Shown piece after piece: positions 38,794 through 47,636 of a DNA stretch of 64,000 bases. The notes beneath the pieces are model-generated. The model saw nothing but the letters and a program-made list of their open reading frames with translations, did no database searches and was not told the DNA's origin. Source of the DNA: Nocardioides kribbensis (GTDB lineage: Bacteria > Actinomycetota > Actinomycetes > Propionibacteriales > Nocardioidaceae); the NCBI RefSeq assembly GCF_015070375.1, contig NZ_JADCLL010000004.1, forward strand, positions 297,672 to 361,671, written 5' to 3'. Position numbers and translations under genes: made by a program. Position 1 is the first letter of the stretch. Each line of letters begins with the position of its first letter.

Positions 38794-40198
38794 GACCGTC
38801 GGTGGCGCCGGCCGTGGAGCCCTCGCCGGTGAGGACCTCGCCGCCGGGCAGGCGCTGGGCCGAGCGCGCCGAGAGCGCGACGTCGCCGACGACCTGCACG
38901 CCCTTGCCGAAGGTGAAGTCGCCCTCGACGCGCAGCGAGGAGGCGGCCTTCATCGAGGGCGCGCCCTCGGGGAAGCGCTTGTCGAACTCCCCGACCAGCT
39001 TGTAGAAGTCGCCGTCGAGGTCGACGAAGGGCACCTCGTCGGCGGTCTGGTCGAGCACGAAGTCGCGCCCCAGGTCGTAGACGTCGGAGCGCAGCACCAG
39101 CAGGTCGTTGGTCGTCTTGACCGGCACGAAGCGGTCGCGACCGACCTCGATGAGCGTGGAGCCCTCGAAGACCTCGATCGCGGCGCCCATCGCGGTCTCG
39201 ATCTGCACGACCTCGGTGGTGGACTTGTCGCCGGGGTCGACGTTCTTGACGTTGCGGATCATGGGCAGGCCGAGGATGCCGTCGCGCTGGTCGAGGGCCG
39301 CCTTCATCGCGGCCAGGTCGAACCACAGGTTGTTGGTGGAGCAGAACCGGTGCCGGTCGAGGTCGGCCAGGGCGTCCTTGTCGGCGTCGAGGGTCTGCGC
39401 GGTCTCGCGCAGCACGATCCGGCCGTCGGAGCGACGGCGCGCGAAGTGGCCGCCCTTGCGGTCCGAGGGGGTGCGGCGCACGGCCTCGATGGCGAAGGGC
39501 GCGCCGCTCGCGGCGAACCAGCCGGCGACCCGGGCGTCGGGCACGGCGCCGAGGTTGTCGGAGTTGGAGACGAAGACGCGCTCGTAGCCCGCCGCGATCA
39601 GCTCGTCGAGCAGGCCCGTGCCCCGCAGCGCGGTGTAGAGGTCACCGTGCCCGGGCGGACACCACTCCAGGTCGGGGTCCTTGGGGTACTCGACCGGGGC
39701 GAGGTCCTTGAGCCGCAGCTTGGGCTCCTTGTTCTGCAGGAACTCCAGCGGCAGACCGGCGACCGGCAGGTCGTCGTAGCGCGCGAGGGCGGCCATGGTG
39801 TCGCCCGAGGTGCGGAAGGAGTTCATGAAGACCAGCGGCAGGGTGGCGTCGTACTGCGTGCGCAGGTGCAGCACCTGGCGGGCGATGATGTCGAGGAAGG
39901 ACAGCCCGCGGCGCACGCACAGCAGCGACTTGGCGCGGTCCATGCCCATCGAGGTGCCGAGGCCGCCGTTGAGCTTGATCACCGCGGTGGTGCGGATGGC
40001 CTGCGCGGCGACCTCGTCGGAGACCTCGACGTCGGCCAGCGACTCCATGTCGACCGGCTCGATGGTCGACTCCGGGATCATCCCGGTCTCGCCGTGCTCG
40101 AGGAGGCGGTAGTAGTGGGAGAACGTGTCGATCGCGACCTCGTCGACCCCCGCGGCGGCCATCTTGTCGCGCGCCATGTGCAAGCCAGGTGAACCCAT
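38780..40198 (-). CDS. UTP--glucose-1-phosphate uridylyltransferase, UDPGP (eukaryote-like) type
   Basis: Makes UDP-glucose from UTP and glucose-1-phosphate for glycans, trehalose and envelope polymers. The 472-residue product is not the usual bacterial GalU of about 300 residues but the UDPGP family typical of eukaryotes: the N-terminal nucleotide loop reads VIKLNGGLGTSMGMDRAKS (about 73-91), followed by DDLPVAGLPLEFLQNKEPKL, WCPPGHGDLYTAL and VFVSNSDNLGAV. The C-terminal third forms a beta-helix-like part. It sits at the mycobacterial galU locus (Rv0993). Starts at 40198 or 40177 are possible. Confidence 0.93.
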   Translation of the reverse strand: MGSPGLHMARDKMAAAGVDEVAIDTFSHYYRLLEHGETGMIPESTIEPVDMESLADVEVSDEVAAQAIRTTAVIKLNGGLGTSMGMDRAKSLLCVRRGLSFLDIIARQVLHLRTQYDATLPLVFMNSFRTSGDTMAALARYDDLPVAGLPLEFLQNKEPKLRLKDLAPVEYPKDPDLEWCPPGHGDLYTALRGTGLLDELIAAGYERVFVSNSDNLGAVPDARVAGWFAASGAPFAIEAVRRTPSDRKGGHFARRRSDGRIVLRETAQTLDADKDALADLDRHRFCSTNNLWFDLAAMKAALDQRDGILGLPMIRNVKNVDPGDKSTTEVVQIETAMGAAIEVFEGSTLIEVGRDRFVPVKTTNDLLVLRSDVYDLGRDFVLDQTADEVPFVDLDGDFYKLVGEFDKRFPEGAPSMKAASSLRVEGDFTFGKGVQVVGDVALSARSAQRLPGGEVLTGEGSTAGATDGRARG

Positions 40199-40221
40199 GA
40201 TGTCGATCGTAGGCTTCCGGG

Positions 40222-40818
40222 GTGGCCGCCTCGCAACCTCCCGCCCGATCCGCGGCCAAGACCGCCCTGCGCGACCGGCTCGTCACCGCCCGTCGTCGGC
40301 GCCCGCTGAGCGAGCGGGCGGAGGTCGCGGCGGCCGTGGCGGCCCACCTGCTGGCCGCGCCCGAGGTGCGCCGCGCGGCCACGGTCGCGGCCTACGTCGC
40401 GGTCGGCGACGAGCCCGGCACCGCTCCCCTGCTCGACGCCCTCGAGGCCTCGGGGCGCCGCGTGCTGCTGCCCGTGCTGCTCCCCGACGACGACCTCGAC
40501 TGGGCGGCGTACGCCGGGCCGGGCTCGCTCGCCCGCGCCGGCCGGGGCCTGCTGGAGCCCGTGGGCCGGCGGCTGGGCCCCGAGGCCGTCGCGACCGCCG
40601 ACGTGGTGCTCGTGCCGGGCCTGGCCGTCTCACCGCGCGGGGAGCGGCTCGGCCGCGGGGGCGGCTCCTACGACCGGGCGCTCGCCCGGGTGCCGGTCGG
40701 CACCGTCACCTGCGTGCTGCTGCACGACGAGGAGGTCGGCCTCGACGTGCCCGTCGACGCCCACGACCTGCCCGTCACCGCCGCCGTCAGCCCCGCCGGC
40801 GTGGTGCGACTGCGCTGA
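40222..40818 (+). CDS. 5-formyltetrahydrofolate cyclo-ligase
   Basis: Converts 5-formyl-THF to 5,10-methenyl-THF with ATP, returning stored folate to one-carbon metabolism. The 198-residue product has AKTALRDRLVTARRRRPLSE at the N-terminus (basic phosphate-binding residues), then VVLVPGLAVSPRGERLGRGG and GSYDRAL, the family's signature nucleotide loop. The GTG start lies only 23 bases from the divergent pyrophosphorylase start, the arrangement of Rv0992c/Rv0993. Confidence 0.94.
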   Translation: MAASQPPARSAAKTALRDRLVTARRRRPLSERAEVAAAVAAHLLAAPEVRRAATVAAYVAVGDEPGTAPLLDALEASGRRVLLPVLLPDDDLDWAAYAGPGSLARAGRGLLEPVGRRLGPEAVATADVVLVPGLAVSPRGERLGRGGGSYDRALARVPVGTVTCVLLHDEEVGLDVPVDAHDLPVTAAVSPAGVVRLR

Positions 40819-40851
40819 GCCCCGGCCTGCTCCACCGGTCTGGTCTCCGGT

Positions 40852-43542
40852 CTACTCCTCGGCGGGCGCCAGCGTCATCGTGTCGTCGGCGGCGTCGCGC
40901 ACGGCGTCGGGGCTGAAGGCCCAGGCCAGGGTCTCCCCGCGCGCCCACAGGTCGGTCTGGTCGGTGTAGTGGGGGTGGAAGGGGTGGCCGCTGACGCCGG
41001 TGAGGTTGATCCACCGCGAGTCGTCGAGGTCGGCCAGCGACACCACCATCCGCATCGAGGGGGCCGCGGTCACGGTGTAGCCCTCGGCCGCGTCCCACGC
41101 CGTGGCGTCGACCGCGGAGCCGCCGCCACCGGCCTTCCACCCGCCACGGTTGACCAGCCACTCCACCGGCGCGATGCCGGAGTCGCCGAGGGTCTGCTCG
41201 CGCAGCTCGAGGCGGTGCAGGTGGCCCCACTCCCAGTCGTCGGCGTCGTGGGCGTCGAGGCGCGTCAGCTCGTCGCGGGCGTCGAGCATCGACTGGCGCA
41301 GCACGTCGTCGCGGGTCTCGACCACGTCCTCGGTGGTGACGTCGTCCCACCACGGGTCCCGGGGCTCGCGCAGCAGCCGCTCCATGACGGCCCACCAGCG
41401 CTGGCCGCCGTCGGGGCGCACCTCGGGCGAGAGCTCGTCGTCGAAGGTCTGCTGCAGCACCGTGCGCCACACGACGTTGAAGTAGGCCGCCGCCGCGCTC
41501 TGCGGGCCCTCGGCGGGCTGGGTGAAGTCCCAGTCGCGCAGCTGGCGCTGCCCGCCGGTGTAGTAGCCGCCGGGCATCCGCTGCTGGAGCAGGTACGGCG
41601 TGAGCACCGGCCCCAGCGCGCTGGCGGTGTCGAGCTGCAGGTCGGTCATGTCGCCCACCGACACCGTGCCGCCGTCGGCGAAGCGGTCCTCCAGCACGTC
41701 GCGGATGCGCTGGGAGCGGTAGCCGCGGTCCCAGTCGTCGGTGAAGAAGGAGGGGAAGTCCTGCGCGACCACGGCCTGGTTGGCGGTGACGACGAAGCCG
41801 TCCTCGGGGTCGAGCACGTGGGGCAGCGAGCTGAAGGGCAGGTAGTCACCGGTCCAGTCGTTCTCCGAGCGCCAGCCTGCGGCGGGCAGCCGCCCGTCGT
41901 TGCCCGACTTGCGGATCGGGATCCGCCCCGGCGCCTGGTAGCCGATGTGGCCCTCGCGGTCGGCGTAGACGAGGTTCTGCGCCGGCACGGCGAAGGAGGA
42001 GGCGGCGGCCCGGAAGGAGTCCCAGTCGGTGGCCAGGTTCAGCTGGAGGATCGCGTCGGCGGTCGGGGCCGGGCGCAGGGCGGTCCACTGCAGCGACACC
42101 GCGAGCTCCTCGCCCTCGCGCACCGCTCCCCCGGGCGGGTCGGCCGCCTCGGCGTCGGCGACCCGGCCGATCGCCCCGGAGACGTCGGAGAGGATCGGCC
42201 CGTGGGCGGTGGCGCGCACCTCGAGGGTGACGTCGTCGCCGTCGCGCACCTCCACGGTCTCGGTGCGCGTGCGCAGCGGGCGGCGCTCGCCGTCCTGGAT
42301 CCAGCTGTCGCCGTCGATGCGCTCGAGGTAGAGGTCGGTGACGTCGGGGCCGAGGTTGGTGAAGCCCCAGGCGATGTCGGCGTTGTGGCCGATCACCACC
42401 CCCGGCACCCCGGAGAAGGTGAAGCCGGCGACGTCGAGGGCGCAGGCGGGCGACACCGTGCGGCAGTGCAGGCCCATCTGCATCCAGACCCCGGGCAGCC
42501 CGACCCCGAGGTGGGGGTCGTTGGCCAGGACCGGCGCGCCGGTCGTGGAGTGCTCGCCGTCGACGACCCAGGAGTTGCTGCCGACGCCGTCGCCGCGCCC
42601 CAGCCACGCCGGCAGGTCCTCCAGACCGCGACCGACCGCGCGCAGGGCCGCGACCTGGTCGGCGCGCCACGGCGGGCGGACCGGGTTGCGGGAGCCGCCC
42701 CGCTCGGCGTCCTGCTCGAAGACGTCGTCCACCACCGCCCCCTGGTCGACGATCGGCGCGTGCTCGTCGTACGGGTAGGGCGGCCAGAGCTCGGCAGCGC
42801 GCTCCGGGCCGACGTCGGCGGCGGTGAGCACCCGGTCGATCTCGTCGGACATGTTGCCGCGCAGGTCCCACGCCATGGCCTTGAGCCAGGCCAGGGAGTC
42901 GACCGGCGTCCAGTCGGCGGGGCGGTAGTCGAGGCCGCTGAGGTCGAGCAGGGTGTACTCGATCGCGATCTCGGAGGGGTCGTGCTGGTCGAGGTAGGCG
43001 TTGACGCCCTCGCTGTAGGCCTCCAGCGCGGCGCGGGTCTCGGGCTCGAGCAGGCCGAGCTCCTCCTCGGCCACCCGGCGCCAGCCCATCGTGCGCACCA
43101 CCAGGTCGCTCTCCAGGGCGGCCTCGCCGAAGAGCTCGGCCAGCCGGCCGGCGGTGGCATGGCGGCGCACGTCCATCTCGTAGAAGCGCTCCTGGGCCTG
43201 CACGTAGCCCTGGGCGCGCACGAGGTCCTCCACCGAGTCGCCGTAGAGCTGCGGCACGCCGTGGTCGTCGCGCACGACCTCCACCTCGCCCTCCAGGCCC
43301 GGCAGGCTGGCCTCGCCCGTGGTCTGCGGGAAGGGCCGGCGCACCACGACCGTGGCCGTCACCAGGCCCGCGAGCAGCACCAGCACGAGACCCACCACGA
43401 CGTACGTCGAGACGCGCAGCGAGCGGGGCAGGCCGCGGAAGACGCCCCAGCCGGAGGCCCAGGCCCGGCGGATGCGCCGCGGCCACGAGGCCGGGCCGAC
43501 CTGGGTCGGATCGGGCGAGGACGGGGCGGCGGGGTCGGTCAT
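40852..43542 (-). CDS. Penicillin acylase-family Ntn hydrolase, membrane anchored
   Basis: An 896-residue precursor of the penicillin/AHL acylase family, which hydrolyses amide bonds of side chains such as acyl-homoserine lactones. One helix at about 46-67 (TYVVVGLVLVLLAGLVTATV) anchors it, with the enzyme outside. The autoprocessing site is GDGVGSNSWVVDGEHSTTGA, where Ser322 becomes the beta-subunit N-terminal nucleophile. Downstream VLANDPHLGVGLPGVW, GVPGVVIGHNADIAWGFTN and NLVYADREGHIGYQAPGRIP are family blocks. The substrate is unknown; quorum quenching is one option. Confidence 0.92.
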   Translation of the reverse strand: MTDPAAPSSPDPTQVGPASWPRRIRRAWASGWGVFRGLPRSLRVSTYVVVGLVLVLLAGLVTATVVVRRPFPQTTGEASLPGLEGEVEVVRDDHGVPQLYGDSVEDLVRAQGYVQAQERFYEMDVRRHATAGRLAELFGEAALESDLVVRTMGWRRVAEEELGLLEPETRAALEAYSEGVNAYLDQHDPSEIAIEYTLLDLSGLDYRPADWTPVDSLAWLKAMAWDLRGNMSDEIDRVLTAADVGPERAAELWPPYPYDEHAPIVDQGAVVDDVFEQDAERGGSRNPVRPPWRADQVAALRAVGRGLEDLPAWLGRGDGVGSNSWVVDGEHSTTGAPVLANDPHLGVGLPGVWMQMGLHCRTVSPACALDVAGFTFSGVPGVVIGHNADIAWGFTNLGPDVTDLYLERIDGDSWIQDGERRPLRTRTETVEVRDGDDVTLEVRATAHGPILSDVSGAIGRVADAEAADPPGGAVREGEELAVSLQWTALRPAPTADAILQLNLATDWDSFRAAASSFAVPAQNLVYADREGHIGYQAPGRIPIRKSGNDGRLPAAGWRSENDWTGDYLPFSSLPHVLDPEDGFVVTANQAVVAQDFPSFFTDDWDRGYRSQRIRDVLEDRFADGGTVSVGDMTDLQLDTASALGPVLTPYLLQQRMPGGYYTGGQRQLRDWDFTQPAEGPQSAAAAYFNVVWRTVLQQTFDDELSPEVRPDGGQRWWAVMERLLREPRDPWWDDVTTEDVVETRDDVLRQSMLDARDELTRLDAHDADDWEWGHLHRLELREQTLGDSGIAPVEWLVNRGGWKAGGGGSAVDATAWDAAEGYTVTAAPSMRMVVSLADLDDSRWINLTGVSGHPFHPHYTDQTDLWARGETLAWAFSPDAVRDAADDTMTLAPAEE

Positions 43543-43638
43543 GGTGGACCTCATTGTGCCCTGGCGTAGCATTGGCAGTCGCCGGGTCGGAGTGCCAATC
43601 CCTCCCCCGGAAGCCGTCGAGTCCGACCGGGGAGAACC

Positions 43639-43998
43639 GTGCCGACCTACCAGTACGCCTGCACCGAGTGCGGGCACGCCTTCGAGCAGTTCCAGAGCTT
43701 CTCCGACGCCTCGCTCACCGAGTGCCCCCAGTGCCACGGGCGCCTGCGCAAGGTGTTCAACGCCGTGGGCGTCGTCTTCAAGGGCTCCGGCTTCTACCGC
43801 AACGACAGCCGCTCCACCACGACCTCCTCCGACGCCGGGTCGTCCTCGACCACGCCCGCCGCGCCGGCCGCCTCGGGCGGGTCGGGCTCGTCGAAGGGGT
43901 CGGACTCCGGCTCGTCCTCGTCGGGCTCGTCCTCCACGCCGTCGACCTCGTCGTCGTCCTCGTCCTCGTCCGCGAAGCCGGCCGCCAGCTCGAGCTGA
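43639..43998 (+). CDS. ruc: FmdB/Ruc-type zinc-ribbon protein
   Basis: A 119-residue protein with an N-terminal FmdB zinc ribbon, MPTYQYACTECGHAFEQFQS, and a second CxxC in LTECPQCHGRLRKVF, then GVVFKGSGFYRND. The C-terminal half is almost entirely Ser with Gly, Thr, Ala and Lys, thus disordered. In M. tuberculosis the homologous Rv0991c (Ruc) is a redox-regulated chaperone activated by oxidation of these cysteines. The locus matches (near the cyclo-ligase and mscL). The GTG start at 43639 follows GGGGAGA. Confidence 0.88.
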   Translation: MPTYQYACTECGHAFEQFQSFSDASLTECPQCHGRLRKVFNAVGVVFKGSGFYRNDSRSTTTSSDAGSSSTTPAAPAASGGSGSSKGSDSGSSSSGSSSTPSTSSSSSSSSAKPAASSS

Positions 43999-44073
43999 CA
44001 CGGGCCGACCGGCCCGCACCGCGCCTGTGGAGAGGCCGCCGCACGGCCCGGTGATCCGGCCTAGCGTCGGGCC

Positions 44074-44787
44074 ATGCGCTCGACCCCGACTCCCGCGTCC
44101 GTCGCCGACCGGTCACGCACGACGGCCGCCGACGGGCCCCACGCCCCGTCGCGTCGCCGGTGGCGTGAGTCGCTGCTCGCCGTCCGACGCGCCGTGCTCG
44201 CCCGGCGCCGGGTGCTCGCCGCGCTGCTGACCGCGATCGCGGTGGTCGCCGGCCTCCGGGCAGCGACCGCCCCGGCGGCGCCGACCCGCCCGCTGCTCGT
44301 GGCGGCGCACGACCTGCCGGCCGGCACCGAGCTCACCGCCGCCGACCTGGTGCGCGTCGAGCAGGTGCCGGGCACGCAGCCGGCCGGCCTGGCGCCCGAC
44401 CCGGTGGGGCGGGTGCTCGCGGCACCGCTGCGCCGCGGCGAGGCCGTGACCGACGTGCGCCTGGTCGGGCCCGCCCTCGCCCCCGAGGGCCTCACCGCGG
44501 TGCCGGTGCGGCTGCCCGACGCCGAGATGGCCGGGCTGCTGCGCGTGGGCGACCGGATCGACCTCATCGCCACCGACCCGCAGGGCGCCGAGCCCCGGGT
44601 CGTGGCGCCGGGCGTCCAGGTGGTCGCGCTGCCGGGCGACGGGTCGGCGACCGACACCGGCGGCCAGACGGGATCGGGCCTGGGCACGACGGGTCGCGTG
44701 GTGGTGGTCGCAGCCCCCGACGTACTGGTCGCGGGCCTGGCCGACGCCGCCGTGCGCACCTTCCTCACCTGGGCGTGGGCCCGCTAG
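44074..44787 (+). CDS. SAF-domain protein (CpaB/RcpC-like)
   Basis: A 237-residue membrane-anchored protein. A basic N-terminus precedes one helix (VLAALLTAIAVVAGLRAATA), then a SAF domain (LLVAAHDLPAGTELTAADLV, VLAAPLRRGEAVTDVRLVGP) and a C-terminal beta region. SAF domains of this kind occur in CpaB/RcpC proteins of Flp pilus assembly, but no other pilus gene is nearby, so the partner is unknown. The next gene is mscL. Confidence 0.82.
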   Translation: MRSTPTPASVADRSRTTAADGPHAPSRRRWRESLLAVRRAVLARRRVLAALLTAIAVVAGLRAATAPAAPTRPLLVAAHDLPAGTELTAADLVRVEQVPGTQPAGLAPDPVGRVLAAPLRRGEAVTDVRLVGPALAPEGLTAVPVRLPDAEMAGLLRVGDRIDLIATDPQGAEPRVVAPGVQVVALPGDGSATDTGGQTGSGLGTTGRVVVVAAPDVLVAGLADAAVRTFLTWAWAR

Positions 44788-44839
44788 CGTGCCGCCCGGG
44801 GGCGGGACCGGCCCGTCCCGCGCACCCGAGGGAGAGCCC

Positions 44840-45211
44840 ATGCTCGGTGGATTCAAGAACTTCCTGCTCCGCGGCAACCTGGTCGAGCTGGCCACGGCCT
44901 TCATCATGGCCGCCGCCTTCGCCGCCGTGGTCACCGCGACCGTCGACGTGCTGATGGACCTGATCGGCAAGATCGGGGGCACACCCGACTTCTCCGAGTA
45001 CGAGCCGGGAGGCGTCTCCGTCGGCGCGTGGCTGACCGCGCTCATCTCGTTCGTGATCATGGCCGCGGTCGTCTACTTCTTCATCGTCACGCCCTTCACC
45101 AAGGCCAAGGAGCGCTACTTCCCCAGCGCCCCTCCCGGCACGCCCGAGGACACGATGCTGCTGCGCGAGATCCGCGACGCGCTCAAGGGCCAGCAGACCC
45201 CCGGCGCCTGA
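44840..45211 (+). CDS. mscL: Large-conductance mechanosensitive channel
   Basis: A 123-residue pentameric channel subunit that opens under membrane tension to release solutes in osmotic downshock. It has the amphipathic N-terminal helix MLGGFKNFLLRGNLVELATA, TM1 running through AFIMAAAFAAVVTATVDV, a periplasmic loop with Pro/Glu/Tyr, TM2 (LISFVIMAAVVYFFIVTPF) and a charged cytoplasmic helix (LLREIRDALKGQ). A GGGAGA ribosome binding site precedes the ATG. Confidence 0.96.
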   Translation: MLGGFKNFLLRGNLVELATAFIMAAAFAAVVTATVDVLMDLIGKIGGTPDFSEYEPGGVSVGAWLTALISFVIMAAVVYFFIVTPFTKAKERYFPSAPPGTPEDTMLLREIRDALKGQQTPGA

Positions 45212-45223
45212 CCCGGGCCGGGA

Positions 45224-45244
45224 CCGGCCCGCCCGGCGGGCCGG
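45224..45244. terminator. Hairpin after mscL
   Basis: CCGGCCCGCC at 45224-45233 pairs with GGCGGGCCGG at 45235-45244. It lies between the convergent stops of mscL (45211) and the small minus-strand gene (45255) and can act both ways. Confidence 0.65.
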
Positions 45245-45254
45245 GACCCGTCGG

Positions 45255-45449
45255 TCAGGACCCGTGGTGCGGCGGCACCTGCTCGCGCAGCCAGGTGTCG
45301 CCGTCGCGGCGCTCGCGCTCCCCCGAGGCGTCCCGCTCGTCGCGGGTGGTCTCGGGGAGCGCGTCGCCGAAGATTTCGGCCAGGCGCTTGCGGCGCTGCC
45401 ACGCCGTCTCGGCCGGGAGGTTGTCCGGCGTGTCGCCCGCGGTCGCCAT
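45255..45449 (-). CDS. Small hypothetical protein downstream of the LCP gene
   Basis: A 64-residue charged protein: MATAGDTPDNLPAETAWQRR, then KRLAEIFGDALPETTRDERD, ending LREQVPPHHGS. No membrane helix or cysteine. Its ATG overlaps the LCP stop (TGATG), so it is made together with that enzyme. Actinobacterial LCP genes are often followed by a short gene of this kind; its role is unknown. Confidence 0.72.
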   Translation of the reverse strand: MATAGDTPDNLPAETAWQRRKRLAEIFGDALPETTRDERDASGERERRDGDTWLREQVPPHHGS

Positions 45450-46684
45450 CAGGCGCACAGACCGGCGGCGCGCAGCTCCTCGGCCTTCGCCTCGGCGCCG
45501 GCCCCGCCGCCGCCACCGCTGCCGCCGGAGCCGCCGGCCCCGGTCGTGCCGGGCACGTTGCCGGCGCTGATGGCGCTGCTGGTGAGCTCCTTGGTGAGGG
45601 GCTCGTCCTTGCGCAGCGCGTTCCAGACGTCGTTGGCCTGGTCGGTCCACACCAACCGGTTGGGGTCGGTGGGGTCGACGGTGTTGGGGATGGTGAGGAA
45701 CTGGATCTTGTCCAGCCCGATGTCGCGGAACTCGTAGCCCAGCTTGGCGATCTTGGCCAGGCTGCCCATGTCGTCGTCGAGGGTGAGCGACTCGGTGGCG
45801 GCCTCGAGGAAGCCGAGCAGCCGCGCGGGGTTGGCCAGGGTGTTGGCCGAGACCACGGTGTGGGCCATCGAGGCGATGAAGGCCTGCTGGCGCTTCATGC
45901 GACCGATGTCGCTGCCGCCGGAGACGGCGTAGCGCTCGCGCACGTAGTTGAGCGCCTCGCGGCCCTCGAGCTCGCGGGTGCCGGCCTCGAGGTAGATGCC
46001 GTGGGCCCGGTCGTCGATGGTCTCGGGGATGCACATCTCGACGCCTCCCACGGCGTCGACCATGTCCTCGAAGCCCTCGAAGTCGACGACGACGAAGTGG
46101 TCGAGGCGGATGTCGGTGAGGTGCTCGAACTGCTGCACCGTGCAGGCGGGCCCGGCGAGCTCGAAGGCGGTGTTCCACATCTGGTAGGACGCTGCCGGGA
46201 TGGTCTCGCCGTCGCCGGTCTTGCAGCTGGCGCGGTCGACCATCGAGTCGCGCGGGATGCTCACGCCGTAGGCGCGCTCGCGGTCGGCCGAGAGATGCAG
46301 GAAGATCGTGGTGTCGGAGCGCTCGCCGCCGCCGGTGAGCCCGTCGATGTTGTTGCCCTCCCCGTCGCGGCTGTCGGAGCCCATGACGAGGATGTTGAGC
46401 GGCTCCTGGGGTCCGGCCACCTCGACCTTGTCAGGGCGCTCGCCCACGATCTGGTCGTCGATGTCGAGCACCGTGAGGTTGCCGCTGAGGTGGCGGTAGA
46501 GGTAGGTCACCGACAGCCCCGACACCATGGCGAGCACGAGCACCGTGGTGAGCACGACCTTGAGGACCGTGTGGGAACGGCGTCGTCGTGCGCGTCGCTT
46601 CCCGGTGCGGGTCACGGCGGTGTCGGGAGTCGCCACGTCGGGCTGGCCGGTCGAGCCGTGCTCGGTCTGGTCGGGCACTGTCAC
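45449..46684 (-). CDS. LytR-CpsA-Psr family cell-wall ligase
   Basis: LCP enzymes attach anionic glycopolymers to peptidoglycan from polyprenyl-linked precursors. The 411-residue product has a basic cytoplasmic N-terminus, one helix at about 40-62 and an extracellular LCP domain with ILVMGSDSRDG, RSDTTIFLHLSADRERAYGV, SIPRDSMV (the conserved Arg/Asp that bind pyrophosphate), and GREALNYVRERYA. The end is Gly/Ser-rich (GAGGSGGSGGGGGAG) and finishes GLCA. The GTG start at 46684 is taken. Confidence 0.92.
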   Translation of the reverse strand: MTVPDQTEHGSTGQPDVATPDTAVTRTGKRRARRRRSHTVLKVVLTTVLVLAMVSGLSVTYLYRHLSGNLTVLDIDDQIVGERPDKVEVAGPQEPLNILVMGSDSRDGEGNNIDGLTGGGERSDTTIFLHLSADRERAYGVSIPRDSMVDRASCKTGDGETIPAASYQMWNTAFELAGPACTVQQFEHLTDIRLDHFVVVDFEGFEDMVDAVGGVEMCIPETIDDRAHGIYLEAGTRELEGREALNYVRERYAVSGGSDIGRMKRQQAFIASMAHTVVSANTLANPARLLGFLEAATESLTLDDDMGSLAKIAKLGYEFRDIGLDKIQFLTIPNTVDPTDPNRLVWTDQANDVWNALRKDEPLTKELTSSAISAGNVPGTTGAGGSGGSGGGGGAGAEAKAEELRAAGLCA

Positions 46685-46887
46685 CTCGGGAGTCGGGGAT
46701 GCGGACCCACGGTAGACGGGTCGACCTAGTGTGCGGCGGCAGCCGCGTTACACCCAAATCACCTCGCGCGCCCAACCGCCGCGCCGGAGGCGCTCGACTT
46801 CGCCGTGCCGCCCGTCGCGGACCCCGATGAGGAGGCGCGCGGAAGCACGAGGCTCGGCCGCGACGCCCGACCGGCGCTCGCGTACGG
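46685..46887. other. Intergenic region upstream of the LCP gene
   Basis: About 200 bases holding the presumed LCP promoter. An AT-richer segment near 46740-46765 (ACACCCAAATCACC) is the only visible promoter-like stretch. No RNA gene was recognised. Confidence 0.35.
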
Positions 46888-47430
46888 TCAGGCCCCGACC
46901 CTCTCGCTGCGTCGCTCGACGAGCACCACATCACGCCACTCCCCGTCCCTCGGCCCGTAGGTCATCAGTCCGACGCGTCCGCGGGTGCCGACGGGGCGGA
47001 ACCCGGCTGAGCGGTGCACGGCGAGGCTGGGAGCGTTCTCGGGGAAGATCCCGGACTGGATGGTCCAGATCCCGGCCTCCTCGGTCGACTGCACGAGCGC
47101 CTCGAGGAGCCGCCTCCCGACACCGCGTCCCCGTGCGTCCGGGTCGACGTAGAGCGCGTGCTCGACGACGCCGGCGTAGACGCGACGGTCGGAGACCGCG
47201 GACGCGGCGGTCCACCCCAGGACCCGGCCCTGCTGGTCGACGGCGACGTGGCGGTGGTCCGCGAGGCGGGTCTGGTCGAACCGCCGCCAGGTCGGTGGCT
47301 CGGCCTCGAACGTGGCGTGCCCGGTCCTGATGCCGGCGGCGTAGATCGCCTGCACAGCGCTCCAGTGCGTCTCGGTGAGGGCGACGACGACGATCTCGTC
47401 GTCGGCGTACGGCGCGGCGGTGGGGGTCAC
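46888..47430 (-). CDS. GNAT acetyltransferase (phosphinothricin acetyltransferase-like)
   Basis: A 180-residue acetyltransferase. It has WSAVQAIYAAGIRTGHATFE, the acetyl-CoA loop VDPDARGRGVGRRLLEALVQ, then IFPENAPSLAVHRSAGFRPV and VGLMTYGPRDGEWRDVVLVE, close to the PAT/Bar group that acetylates phosphinothricin or methionine sulfoximine and related amino acids. The GTG start at 47430 is used. It is the last native gene before the tRNA-Arg island. Confidence 0.88.
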   Translation of the reverse strand: MTPTAAPYADDEIVVVALTETHWSAVQAIYAAGIRTGHATFEAEPPTWRRFDQTRLADHRHVAVDQQGRVLGWTAASAVSDRRVYAGVVEHALYVDPDARGRGVGRRLLEALVQSTEEAGIWTIQSGIFPENAPSLAVHRSAGFRPVGTRGRVGLMTYGPRDGEWRDVVLVERRSERVGA

Positions 47431-47636
47431 GGCGGCAGCCTGTCAGACCCGCGGAGCGCTGTGGCGCCGAGCGGCGACCCGTGCCGCCGCGCCGCGAGGG
47501 GCGGCGAGACGACCGGCCCACGGTCCGCGACCGACCGCTCGCACGTCCGCACTTCGGGGCCGCGTTGGTTCTTGCGACGCTCGGCTGACAAACTGCTCCC
47601 CGCCGTGGGTGTCGTCCGCATCGATGCGCGCGGCCC

